Assembly (NCBI GenBank): GCA_963931865.1
Contig: OZ007506.1
Coordinates: 9,876,855 to 9,940,854, forward strand
Direction of reading: 5' to 3'
DNA length: 64,000 bases
Source: Axinella damicornis
Taxonomy: Eukaryota; Porifera; Demospongiae; Axinellida; Axinellidae
Part shown: positions 30,495 to 40,789 of the stretch, piece by piece
Layout of the letters: every line of letters begins with the position of its first letter
Numbering within the stretch: the first letter of the stretch is position 1
Notes under the pieces: generated by a model
What the model was told of the DNA's origin: nothing
The model's input: the letters and a program-made list of their open reading frames with translations, nothing else
Database searches by the model: none
Program-made: the position numbers and the translations under genes

Positions 30495-31590
30495 AGAATT
30501 CACATCAGAGTTTTGACTGATAATCAAATGTACAAGACCGCAACAAAGCTGTTCAATACATAATCTGGACTCTGGACTATGGACTGGACTCAGGACTGGA
30601 CTGTGGACTGGACTCTGGACTGTGGACTGGACTCTGGACTAGATAATGGACTGGACTAGATTGATCAAACAGTTGTACACAGACCAAAACAGCTGTACAC
30701 AGACAGCAAACGTCATCAAGCTATGAAGGATTGTCTCCAGCTCTGTCTCAAGTTGCTTCCCAGCCTGTTGCAGCATCGTCTACTCAATTTCTGAGAGGTC
30801 AAAGTCACTTACATATTCAATGAGCTTCAACAAAAGTGGCTATGGCTGAATTCTTATGGGTTCTGTACCAGGTTTGAACATCGATGACTTGTATCGAATG
30901 TTTCTTATGGAGGTCACACACATTTGTTGGCCATCGTCAAACTCCAATTCAGCTCCAGTTAGGATGCTCTGCCTGCTTGAAAGATTTGAAGAGCGGTTAT
31001 TATCAGCAGAATCCAAATGTCTTTCTTGAAGTGTACATGTACATGTAGGAATATTCCATGCTATCCATGACTATAGTTCGAGATCATTGCTGAAGCTCAT
31101 TTAATAAGGTAATGGAGGGTATTTCCGGACAGCAGGGGATTTCCTGACACGGCCCCAGCTTTCACTCTCCAGGAGCGGTTTTCGCTGACAACTGCACAGC
31201 GTTGGAAGTTCAAAGGTAGGGTATGCATGTGCACTTACAATAATTCGGAAGAATCGCTAACGGAGCGAATGTGAGGGGCAGAAGTGCCGTATCCGGAATT
31301 AAAAGATTGTCCAGAAATCCCCTCCCTTACCTTATGCACATGACCTTTGACCTCTCCGAAATCGAGGAACGATGCTGCAACAGGCTAGGAAGCAACTTGA
31401 GACAAAGCTGGAGACAACCCTTCATAGCTTTGGTGACGTTTGCTGTCCGTGTACAGCTGTTTTGGTCAATCCAGTCCAGTCCATTATCCAGTCCAGAGTC
31501 CAGTCCACAGTCCAGTCCAGAGTCCAGAGTCCAGAGTCCAGGTTTTGTACTGTCCCATCAACCTCAGAGAATGTGAAATTCTCTGGGGAA
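30495..31590. mobile_element. Foldback element with GGACTCTGGACT-rich arms, copy 1
   Basis: The left arm (30,495-30,812) and right arm (31,340-31,590) are inverted copies of about 250 bp: left order is a TTCACATCAGAG-type start, GGACTGGACTCTGGACT repeats, TGTACACAGACAGCAAACGT, CAAGTTGCTTCC, GCCTGTTGCAGCATCGT, GAGAGGTCAAAGTCA. The right arm is the complement in reverse order. A ~530-bp centre separates them. Palindrome-prone, no transposase. Confidence 0.85.
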
Positions 31591-32676
31591 GGTAGGGCAT
31601 GCCCCTGGTAATCTGTCTGTGTTGGGTCACTGTCCCTAACCTGAAATCCTGTATGAAACCCTGAATGGTGCTTCTCTCAGTGAGTGTTTCTGTACTTACT
31701 GCTCAGCCTTTCATATACAGTAATAACTAGACGAATGCAGAACATTGCGGGGCGAGCCTGAGCGAGTACAGTTGTCGAATGTGCATGGAGCAGTTGCATG
31801 AGCATGTGTTCCTACATGGAGCAGATGCATGTTCATGACTGTCAGTGCATGTCATCCGAATGTGACGGAGAGCATAGACTAAGCACGACTTAAGGACACA
31901 GAAGTTATGACACTAAAAGTATACACCCATGTACTTCACAGCAACTGCGAATCAGGTTAGCCGAAGCAGTCTGGTAGGTAGGTCCAAGAGTGCTCTCTGT
32001 CTTTGTTGTCCGGCGCCACCGGAGGGCGACTTTCTCATTGTCTGCTGATGCCAGATCTGTGTCTTGACTGCACGTCACAGTGAGTTAAGTGTTACCGAGT
32101 GCAGGCCAGTCAAGTTCCCATCCTCTGGCAATAGCTGAAGCAGCAGTTTAACACACCAGTTTAACACACCGTGACGGTTTATAGCTATTAAAGCCTACAT
32201 GCTAGCTAGCTAGCTAATGCACACCATGATGTGCTCTGCATGCAGGACATGAGACCGCTTGAAGCACTCGATCTCCCCGTCTTCATGAAATGCTTTAGCC
32301 CCTCACCGTGCGCTATAGTCTCCATCCTTGTTGAGGTAGACCGTTCATGGTTCGTTCGAGTCTAAGTCGTTCAATGGTGAGTTCGTTTGAGGTTTGAGGT
32401 GATTTACGGCACGACGTACGATAGATTTAAAGAAATATATGGAAAATTCACAGCAAATTCGTCTATGTGGGGCTCGCTCAGGCTCGCCCCAATAAAAGGG
32501 AGGAGTAAAATATGTATTGCACACCGAGGAGTTCGCTAGTTCCATTCCGCTTGGTTTGACGGTCGTATGGTCAAGTGAGAGAGAAACAACCGTGAGAGAG
32601 AGAAAGACAGCTGGAATCAGCTAAGTCCTCTAGCCTGCGCTGTTATATACAGCCTTGCTTCCGCTCCTCTGCCGTG
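31591..32676. other. Noncoding; second copy of an insertion-derived segment
   Basis: 31,725-32,040 resembles the left part of the 901-bp element at 23,100-23,440. CTAGCTAGCTAGCTA occurs at 32,200. A 17-bp tandem duplication (CAGTTTAACACAC) at 32,141-32,170 is single in copy 2. Otherwise nearly identical to copy 2. Confidence 0.45.
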
Positions 32677-32700
32677 GGCCCAGTGGCTTAGTGGTAAGAG
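32677..32700 (+). pseudogene. tRNA-Thr(AGT)-like gene, 5' part, split by insertion
   Basis: Positions 1-24 of the tRNA: acceptor strand GGCCCAG, then the A box TGGCTTAGTGG. A 2.62-kb element follows directly. The 3' part resumes at 35,321. See the intact copy at 54,804. Confidence 0.75.
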
Positions 32701-33367
32701 CCCTGCTGGAAAAACTCTACATGAAACATGCATGTTTCATGTATACCACAGCATATTTCATGCATGGTGATCCATGCATGTTTCATGTTTTCCCAATACT
32801 GTATGCCATGCACGTTTCATGTTTCATGCATGAAACATGCATGGAACATGTCAGAATTTCGGACGCTTTTCATTCATGAAACATGCATGAACCATGCATG
32901 AACCATGCATGAACCATGCATGGCATGAAACATGCATGAATTTCGGACGCTTTTCATTCATGAAACATGCATGAACCATGCATGGCATGCATGGAATGCA
33001 TGGTTCGTGCATGGTTCTTGCATGAAGCATGGAAATTCAAATACTAGTGTGTTTCATGCAAGAAACGTGCGAGAATCATGCAGAAATCGTGCATGGATCA
33101 CAGGGACATGTTTCCATGATACCATGTCCTGGTGGGCAATACAGTACAGCATAAGCATGCATAGCAGTCAACAGGGCCCCGGACTATAGCCGTCAACGGG
33201 ACTTTGGATGTGCATTATCACTCTCCTCTTATTGCCACAATTTTGTTGTTGACCTCATGATGAATGAGCAATTTTCTATTACACATTACCAGAATTACTA
33301 CTAACACAGCTGTGCTAGTGTTAACTTCTCACTGAAGTATGACTGAATGTACATGTACTTATTGCTA

Positions 33368-33875
33368 TGCATATAGAGGGAAATTTTGTAGGTACAAATT
33401 TTCGCATAAATGGCTGAAATGACTTCAGAAGCGTATTTTCATATGCCCTGCATGCGTATTGCCACACCCCCTAGCATTACATGAACGTATCACGTATCTA
33501 TGGTGTCGTTTTCGATTGAAGCAGTGCACAATAGTGAGAGGGTACCACATCTACAATGCTGACATCTGGGCCTCTGTTGTTGGCAGCATACTCATCGACC
33601 ATTGCTGCTCAGTGAACTTGGCTTACTTCCATCTGTCACACTTCCCACAGCCTTGTTATCATCACAGGCTAACAGTCATAGACAGGTCCACTGGAATCTG
33701 GTAGGCCGTTCGAAGGCTAGAAATACGTTACAAACACCATCGCTTACTCGCCGCTTCCATGTGTTCAAGTGTTCATTACAATTTTGTCTGTTAAAGCTTT
33801 CTATTTTCGTACATCTCAAGGCTTCATACGAAACACACAAAAATTTGCACCGTACAAAATTTCCCGCTATATGCA
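33368..33875. mobile_element. Nested TGCATATAG MITE
   Basis: Left end TGCATATAGAGGGAAATTTT then GTA, right end read inward TGCATATAGCGGGAAATTTT then GTAC; the ~23-bp TIRs differ at one position. 508 bp, nested inside the 2.62-kb element. Confidence 0.8.
33525..33596 (+). pseudogene. HIRAN-like domain fragment
   Basis: The plus frame reads VRGYHIYNADIWASVVGSIL, resembling the start of a HIRAN domain (GYHxYxxxWxxxxGxxL). HIRAN domains bind single-stranded DNA 3' ends in HLTF-like proteins and also occur in invertebrate repeat-encoded proteins. The expected C-x-R-E-x2-N-x2-D continuation is absent, so only the first half is present. It lies inside the nested MITE, suggesting capture. Tentative. 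Confidence 0.35.
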
Positions 33876-33911
33876 GTACGTATGTGCAAAGCCGCATGTA
33901 CTAAATAGAAT

Positions 33912-34038
33912 CGAAGTGGATATTGGTCCGGCAGGAAGTAGGGCAATGGGTTAGGGTATATTAGGGCCAGGGCCGGTTCTAGATGCGCGCGCATTTCCGG
34001 TACCGTATTTACTTCCTGCCGGACCAATATCCACGTCG
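33912..34038. mobile_element. 127-bp mini-element with 9-bp TSD
   Basis: AAATAGAAT occurs at 33,903-33,911 and 34,039-34,047. Ends CGAAGTGGATATTGGTCCGG and the complement of CGACGTGGATATTGGTCCGG, TIR 29 bp with one mismatch. A 9-bp duplication is typical of Mutator-like elements. Nested inside the 2.62-kb element. Confidence 0.85.
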
Positions 34039-34047
34039 AAATAGAAT

Positions 34048-35039
34048 ACCTGTCTGAAGCACTACATGAAGGCATGCAGCCTCCCACAAGCTACTTCAAT
34101 ACTGGTACCATAGTTTAACATTCCTGACAAATCTAAAGCAACCACAGGTCACGCCTAGAATCAGTTTAGATGGGACAGCCTGCTTGGAACCAGAACAGGA
34201 CACTGATACATGTCATAATCAAGTTACTTCAACAACCGATTGTTGCTTACACTTGGCCCTGTACTGCATGCCACTATGTTCAGTGGCTAGACCAAAAAAA
34301 CACTATGTTTCCACAAAGTAAGGTTGCTGGATATCTCAGAGCTCTCCTATGGATGGGTGCCCTTCCGTCAGTCAAACTTGTTATAAGAGCTATAAAAGCT
34401 AAACTGCTTATGACCTTGCTGGTTTAACTGATAGCTATCAGATAGCTCATAAATCACAAAGGCACAGAATTGGCTGTATATATAGCTGTACATGGGTATG
34501 TCGTATGTACTCACCAAATCTCAGTTGGCTGTATAGGCAATTGCAACTAGCCCTCTGAAACATTTGCAACTGTATATAGCAGAACCAATATAGCAGCTAG
34601 ACTATACTAGCTATAGCAAAACTAAAGGAGTCTAGAGCTACGCACTGCTACTGCAACTTGCTAGACTCTAACTCTAAAGCAACAAAAAATTTCAAATGAA
34701 ATGGGCAGCTGCTGCATGTACAGTACTCAGACTGTTGGAGCCAAAGTAATTACTGCATGATTACTGGCTGATAATCATGAGTGCTGCAAGAGCTACATTT
34801 AGTAACTAGCTGTGAGATGCGTGGCAAGTAGTCAGCTACGAAGCGCTACAACTGCAACCCTGCAAAGGCTTCCTGGTGGGGCCTAAGCACAATTGCAGCT
34901 TCACAGGAAGGTAAATTAAAATGACTGTATAGTCTATGCTGCATGTTCAGCAGCCTATAATACGCAGGTGAACCCTTCACAAATGCAGATAGCCACATAA
35001 AGAAGCTGAAAGTCTACATGGTTTGGTTTCATGACTTGT
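34048..35039. other. Interior of the 2.62-kb element, no gene
   Basis: AT-rich with many TAGCTATA and AGCTATAG words; an 85-codon ORF at 34,170 has no motif. No catalytic signature of any transposase. Confidence 0.5.
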
Positions 35040-35320
35040 GTGTGTTTGGTGGATCGAAACATGTACATGTTTTATGAATGCAAGCGGAGATCCATGCATG
35101 GAAAGGGGACCTGTGAATGTTCCATGAATGGAAATGGAAATCCATGCATGATGCATTCATGAAAAGGTAGATCCATGCATGATCCATGGATGGAAATGGA
35201 AATCCATGCATGGTGCATGAGACCCATGCATGATACATGCATGATTCATGCATTTTACATGCGTCCATGCATGAAATCTGTTGAAACATGCATGTTTCAT
35301 GCATAGAATTTCCAGCAGGG

Positions 35321-35371
35321 AGCGTCTGACTAGTACTCAGAAGGTCTTGGGTTCCAATCCCTGCTGGTCCC
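35321..35371 (+). pseudogene. tRNA-Thr(AGT)-like gene, 3' part
   Basis: Begins with the duplicated AG, then C25, anticodon arm TCTGACTAGTACTCAGA, T arm with B-box GGTTCCAATCC, and acceptor CTGGTCC. A T6 run follows at 35,376-35,381. Separated from its 5' part by 2,620 bp, so it cannot fold unless the element is removed. Confidence 0.75.
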
Positions 35372-35392
35372 AGAATTTTTTCTGTAGATTAT

Positions 35393-35825
35393 CGAGGGGC
35401 AACCGCACTCCTGGTAGCCGCGTTGCAACCGGTTGCAGCTCGACGATAGCGCATAGGTATTGCAACACATTCCAATTAACGCACATGCCACGTGAGGACC
35501 AGCTGAGTCAGCAATGGCGGCCCAAGGAGATCGAGAAGACAAGAAACTTGTTATACAGCGCTCACAACTTCGCCAGCACGGTGAGTTTTGGCATGTAAGC
35601 GTCAGTGAACGGCAGAAACTTCGCGTGCCTTTCCTAAGAACGGTACTGCCACCGGAAGTCGGAGAGAGCGCTCGAGCAATGGCGTCCACGGCGAGACAAA
35701 AGCGCTCATATCTCCACCACCAAGGTGAGTTTCAGCACCAAAATTGTACGGTTGGGACAGTGCATGATAGCGATCATGAAGGTGTAGTCAGAATTTTTGT
35801 AGGCCATTCCTATCACTCGAACGAG
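35393..35825 (+). repeat. Cassette repeat copy c6
   Basis: Well-preserved plus-strand copy. First half: CACGTG at 35,489, ATG at 35,514 in GCAATGGCGG, donor GTGAGT at 35,581. Second half: ACCGGAAGT at 35,651, ATG at 35,679 in GCAATGGCG, exon MASTARQKRSYLHHQ, donor GTGAGT at 35,725 in CAAGGTGAGT. A 109-codon ORF (35,514-35,843) reads through both halves. ATGGCGGC next to ETS-like sites resembles compact metazoan promoters; the functional reading is inference. Confidence 0.8.
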
Positions 35826-35890
35826 TTATTACACTCCTGGTAGGGGAAAAATTGTGCCGCGTAAATAATATAATTAATTAATTAATATAA

Positions 35891-36335
35891 TGTTTGAGTA
35901 CTTACGATTGGCCAACAGAGATTCTGACCACACCACCGTGATCGCTATCATGCCCTGACCTGAATGTAAAAAGTTGGTGTTGAAACTCACCTTGGTGGTG
36001 GAGATATGAGCGCTTTTGTCTCGCCGTGGCCGCCATTGCTCGAGCGCTCTCTTCGACTTCCGGTGGCAGTACCGTTCTTAGGCAAGGCACACGAAGATTC
36101 TGACCACATGGCTGTGATCGCTGTCGTTCACTGACGCTTACATGCCGAAACTCACCATGCTGGCTAAGTTGTGAGTGCTGTAATAATGTCTTGTCTTCCT
36201 TTTGGTCGCCATTGCTCGCGATCGTGGTTGCCACGTGGCATGTGCGTTAATTGGAACGAATTACAATACTTAGCTTGCGCTACGGCGAGTCGCATCCGGT
36301 TGCATCGCGGCTACCAGGAGTGCGGTTGCCCCTCG
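35891..36335 (-). repeat. Cassette repeat copy c7
   Basis: Minus-strand copy, tail-to-tail with c6, separated by a 38-bp-type unit (35,828) and AATT repeats. A 110-codon ORF (35,902-36,234) crosses both halves, starting at a Met upstream of the usual one. Near-identical to c12 in copy 2. Confidence 0.8.
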
Positions 36336-36700
36336 TTTATATTATATTACATTACGCCGCACAATTTTTCCTATACCAGGAGTGTAATCTCTCTCTCTAA
36401 AGCTTGCATCCAACACCTGCCTGCATAGAACCTGACACATGGTCAAGTTCCGTTCTACTGGTTCTCTCGAAAGAATGGAAAGAATTAGTGCCAGGCAGCT
36501 ACTCAACAAAGATTCATACACCTTGATGGTCTACAACCACTGGACTGGTCGACTGATGAACTGGACTACTGGACCGACTGTTTTCCACAGTTGTGGAGTC
36601 ATTATCATTTTTCACAACACTAGCTAGCCCTTAGGCATGATGGCAACAAGGATTTCAAGATGTGAATATAACTGCTATGACCGATTTGAACCTACATGTA
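36336..36700. other. End of unit copy 1
   Basis: An inverted 38-bp-type unit (36,352-36,388), then about 310 bp of noncoding DNA shared with 57,207-57,576. No ORF with a motif. Confidence 0.5.
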
Positions 36701-36744
36701 GAAAGTGCACTTCAACATGTGTATGAGGTATGTATGGGATGGTC

Positions 36745-36812
36745 GGCCTTGTTTCCAGGTCCCCTTGCGTGCAGCAATGCTCGTGCGCAGGGGCGAGCCT
36801 GGGAACGAGGCT
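36745..36812. mobile_element. Unit-start palindromic mini-element, copy 2
   Basis: GGCCTTGTTTCCAGGTCCCC pairs imperfectly with GGGGCGAGCCTGGGAACGAG then GCT; the centre is CAGCAATGCTCGTG. 68 bp, near the boundary between units. Confidence 0.65.
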
Positions 36813-38700
36813 ATAGCCATGAAATGTATGAAAATCCACAGGTTTACCCTATGCTTTCCATTGGCAGTTTCATGCAATTTTCATGACCTATGAATTCCAG
36901 AAACCTATGAATTTTTAACGTTCCCCAGGGATTTCATAGGTACAGTTTGTTGGAAAATACCATGAAATTTGTGTGAAAACAGTGTGAATTACAATTAGTA
37001 TGTGGAATTTCCATGAAAAGTTTCCATGGATTTTCCATGGAATACCCTTGGAACTCATATCATGGTATTTCATAGCATTTTAATGGCTGAGTTTCCTAGC
37101 AATTTCATGTGATTTTCATTGTCATCCCCCCAAAATTAATGTGAATGAAAATGTTATGAAATTGCTTTCATGCTGTTTTCATACATGAAATTTGAATGCC
37201 ATATTAGCATATACGTACATGAATGGAATGGGACTGATCAGACGTATAATTAATGTGAATGAAAATGTTATGAAATTGCTTTCATGCTGTTTTCATACAT
37301 GGAATTTGAATGCCATATACGTACATGAATGGAATGGGACTGATCAGACGTATAATTATGAATAATCGGTAGGACTTGGCATCAATGAGGGCACTCATAC
37401 TCTTTATCCTGCACTTTCAGACTTGCTCTATTGAAAATCCATCAACCCAGCCAGTTACCGTCGGTGGTACCCTTCTGTACAGTAATCCAGTCAACTACTG
37501 CATTTTGAGTCACAAGGCCTAAGTACCAGGGCAGTTAGTTTAAGAAGAAGTATAGGTAGGGGGTTGGTCTTCGATGCATGCAGCTACCGAGCAGTCAGTT
37601 CAGATGAAATGTTTCATTTTCCAAACTAGCTATAATAGCAGCTTTACCTAACAACCTACTGGGACCTTCATCCTGTTACCAAAGATCTTGAGTGGCCAAG
37701 GGCCCTCACCTGCACTTCTCAGTTCCTTGATTATGAGCCTGAACTATTTTGCAAGTAGAACTTGTACCACTTTATCCAACCAATTTAGAAGCTACTACAT
37801 GTACATCCAGAGGTTACCGTTACAGCCGGGATCACAATTGGGAGTGAAATCTAGTGCCAAATTAAGACTGGCTCTCAGGGGTTTAAAGTATTCTTGCCTA
37901 CCGTTCAGCAGCAGACTCTCCTTGATAGTCCCAGAACTTCAACAGCAATAGTAGTTCCCAACTAACTGACCAGCAAACCCAAGAAGTCTGAAAACATGAT
38001 GCAGCTACCTGGCCTTATGCTATCAATCTCCAACAGCTGCTTACTTTAGATACTTATGCGCCCTTTCATTTTCATGGCGTTTTCACGGAAAGCAAGCTCA
38101 GACATCCAGACCTTCATGGGATTTCCATGTGATTTCCATGTTACTGATTTTCACTGCATTTTCAAACATTGGAATTCATGTAGCACGAAGTGTACCGGCA
38201 ACTATCAGAGCGGAGTCAGCCTTCTTGCCTTGAAACATGTTCCAGAACTTTACATGGTATATTCCACTGTTTGATTATTGTATCAGCATGTACCATTGGC
38301 GCCCAAGTGCCACACTAATTATTACCCAATTATCTGAATTGCTATAAAAGCATGCCATTATTTCTTACAAATGAGATTCTTTTCATGCTGCTCAAGTCAA
38401 TGTTACATTCACATACCATTCATGGGATTTCCATGTTACTGATTTTCACTGCATTTTCATACACTGGAATTCACGTGGCTTTCATGGAATTTTAAGAGCC
38501 GGAACACTCATGTGTTTTTCATAGTTCTGAAGTCATACCATTTTCGTAGGTTGTGAGAATCGAGATCATTTTTCATGGATAATTCATATGTAATGAAAAT
38601 CCTATGACGCGATTTTCATGGCCATTTTCATGGGTAGCAACAACTTTTCTTAGGAATTTCATATACATTTCATGGCAATATGGCCTGGTAGTGACGTAGC
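36813..38700. repeat. ATGAAA/TTCATGG-rich block, copy 2
   Basis: Dozens of TTTCATGG, CCATGAAA, ATTTCATAGG and GATTTTCAT words in both orientations, plus a ~115-bp direct duplication (37,138-37,232 and 37,248-37,344, both containing GAATGAAAATGTTATGAAAT). It ends at (CTAG)n at 38,697-38,714. Missing from copy 1. The words resemble the CATGCATG subterminal repeats of the 2.62-kb element, but no shared termini were found. Confidence 0.75.
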
Positions 38701-39673
38701 TAGCTAGCTAGCTAGGATAGCAGCAATGTTTTGCACTCACTCGGTATGTTCCAGAGTTTTCAGTAAGAGCAAGCCTGACCTCATCACTGCTATCATCATC
38801 ACAGTACAGGGAGTGTAGCCTGTCCACTGTGTACATGAAGACAGAGGAAGTGTGATAGTTACTAGGTAATCATGGTCTGTTCCTAGTACATTGTATGATC
38901 TGTTTTTGTTTTTAATTTGGGTTTACCACACTGTGGTGACTCACAAGTCTTTCAGTACCATTCCCATGAATGCTTGCAACAAAGCTAGCTACATGTGTAG
39001 CAATGTCGGACTTTGGAATGCATCTTTTTGAGCACTATGTTAGCCTAGGGTACATTCTGTTGGCACAATCTCATTCATCTCAGCAGGGAAACTTATCCAC
39101 AGACTGTGGATGACCACAGTTACAGTAACCATGATATATAGTACATGTACTCATGCCCCCCAATGACAGAAAATGTATAAGTACATGTAGCAACACAAAA
39201 CCATACAAATAAACCCACCCTAGGGTGTAGCCTACTTCTCTCAGATAACCACACCTGCTATTGATTGCCACATAATTTACTGCAATCTCATCTCGGTCAT
39301 TGTCAGGGCTGGGCTCCAGCGTTTCATTACGTCAGCTAGTGGGGACAAAATCAAAGCGTGGCAAAGTAAGGGGTGAGGGGCAAAGATTCAAGAGGGGGGA
39401 GGCAGCGAATGCCCCTTCTCCAAATGAAACCCTGGGCTCCAGCCACACTACATACTAGTCTCACGGGACAGACATACGGAAAATTATGTTTGCATGGTGA
39501 CAAATGCTGTATCACAATGGAACTCTTGGCAACATTTCTCAGGTTCACAAAGCTGCCCCACAGCTGTGCAGAAGAGTGAAACCATTACATACAGTCGCAT
39601 TTTGGACTTCAAGCATCCAACTGTTGATTACCCGCAGTGATGAAGTGTAACTTTCTACAAAACCGTACAAGAT
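38701..39673. other. Noncoding; partly missing from copy 1
   Basis: 38,717-39,000 matches 14,703-14,978; 39,001-39,673 has no counterpart in copy 1. It includes CCTGGGCTCCAGC-type phrases twice (39,309 and 39,431). ORFs are short and unsupported. Confidence 0.45.
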
Positions 39674-40440
39674 GGGGCTGTCATACTGAATTTGGACCCC
39701 CCTTAAAATGGACCCCCGGAAATAATTTTTCTGTAAAATATGGATCCCCTGGAACTAATTTTTCAGAAATGCACCGAAATATATGGACCCCTTGTGAAAT
39801 ACTTGGACCCCCATGGTTCCATTATGTTTCAAAGCCTTGTTGAAATAAGCAAATTCCCTGGAATGCATTCTGCTGAAATATATGGACCCCCAGTTGTATA
39901 GGGCAGTGCAAAGCAACTGAATGTTGTAGCAAGCTGTGAAGCTTGAAGAGGGCGGGCGGTGTTGTCATAATGACGTCACCGTATAATAGATCAAAGATCA
40001 AGAGCGCACAGAGCTCTGCCTCACGCTTACCTGATTGCAACCTTTGCAGTACAACTACAGTGCCTGAGCCTTCACAACAAGTAATGTGAACTGGGCGGCT
40101 GTTGATCCATCCAAGCTACCATCGAGAGCAAGCGCTCATTCACCTGCAGAGGTTCAAACGCAACTGAAATAATCTCGCTGTGCAGTAGCGTCCAAACACA
40201 TCATGAGAGTTGCTGATGCTGCAGTAGCGTGGATATCACAGTGCTTATCGGCCAAGCAGTCGCTAACTACTTGTACAGACAAACGATAGGCTAAGTAACA
40301 GCTTTTGTCAAGTTGCAAGTGCGCATAAAACGGAACTAATTTTTCAAGGTAGGTCCAAAAATTTGTTGTTTTTGAAGGATTGGTTCCGGGGGAACGTATT
40401 CAATTTTTACGGGGGTCCAAATTTAACGTGACAGGGCTGT
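39674..40440. mobile_element. GGACCCCC TIR element, copy 2 (complete)
   Basis: Left end GGGGCTGTCATACTGAATTT then GGACCCCCC; right end read inward ACAGCCCTGTCACGTTAAAT then TTGGACCCCCG. 767 bp. Confidence 0.7.
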
Positions 40441-40789
40441 ATAAACAGCAGATACATTGCACACGTAGACTACAACGTATGTACACCCTGTACATGTATA
40501 CTGTGCTACCAGAACTATAGCTACAAAGCTTAAAGCCGACTTTGTGGTTTACCCGGGAATGTGCCACTCCTCCACACGTTCACATAATATTATTGTCCGT
40601 CTATGTCACTGCATGTGCCAAATTTTTGCTAGGCCTTCCCTTGTGTTACTATTGCAAGCGACAAATGCTGGGGGCGAGAAGACCTGGGAACGAGGCTAAA
40701 TTGGAGTCACGTGCACACAGCTCAATGAGATGTAGACAGACCATTAACAAGTTAATGCTAATGCGTGGTGCACGTTCTGATACACATGT
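40441..40789. other. Noncoding counterpart of 15,735-16,059
   Basis: Contains GACCTGGGAACGAGGCTAAA at 40,681. An 88-codon ORF across it (40,542-40,808) is not open in copy 1. Confidence 0.45.

Larger units (their letters stand above)
32701..35320. mobile_element. 2.62-kb TIR element inserted in the tRNA-like gene
   Basis: Termini CCCTGCTGGAAA...TTTCCAGCAGGG, with the inverted similarity extending about 42 bp (CATGAAACATGCATGTTTCA). The flanking AG is duplicated (32,699-32,700 and 35,321-35,322); a 3-bp GAG reading is also possible. Copy 2 has the empty site at 54,826. Subterminal regions 32,713-33,130 and 35,040-35,310 are arrays of CATGCATG/AAACATGCATG words. The middle holds two nested elements and no transposase, so it is non-autonomous. 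The superfamily is not assigned; a 2-3 bp TSD excludes hAT, TTAA and TA families. Confidence 0.92.
14595..36700 (+). repeat. Tandem segmental array, copy 1 (22.1 kb)
   Basis: First unit of a head-to-tail array. It starts at AGAAAGTGCACTTCAACATG (recurring at 36,700 and 57,576) and ends where copy 2 begins. Compared with copy 2 it lacks the ATGAAA-rich block and the segment matching 39,001-39,690, and has three extra transposons (20,986-21,869; 23,068-23,968; 32,701-35,320) and one rather than four minus-strand cassette repeats near its right end. Confidence 0.92.
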
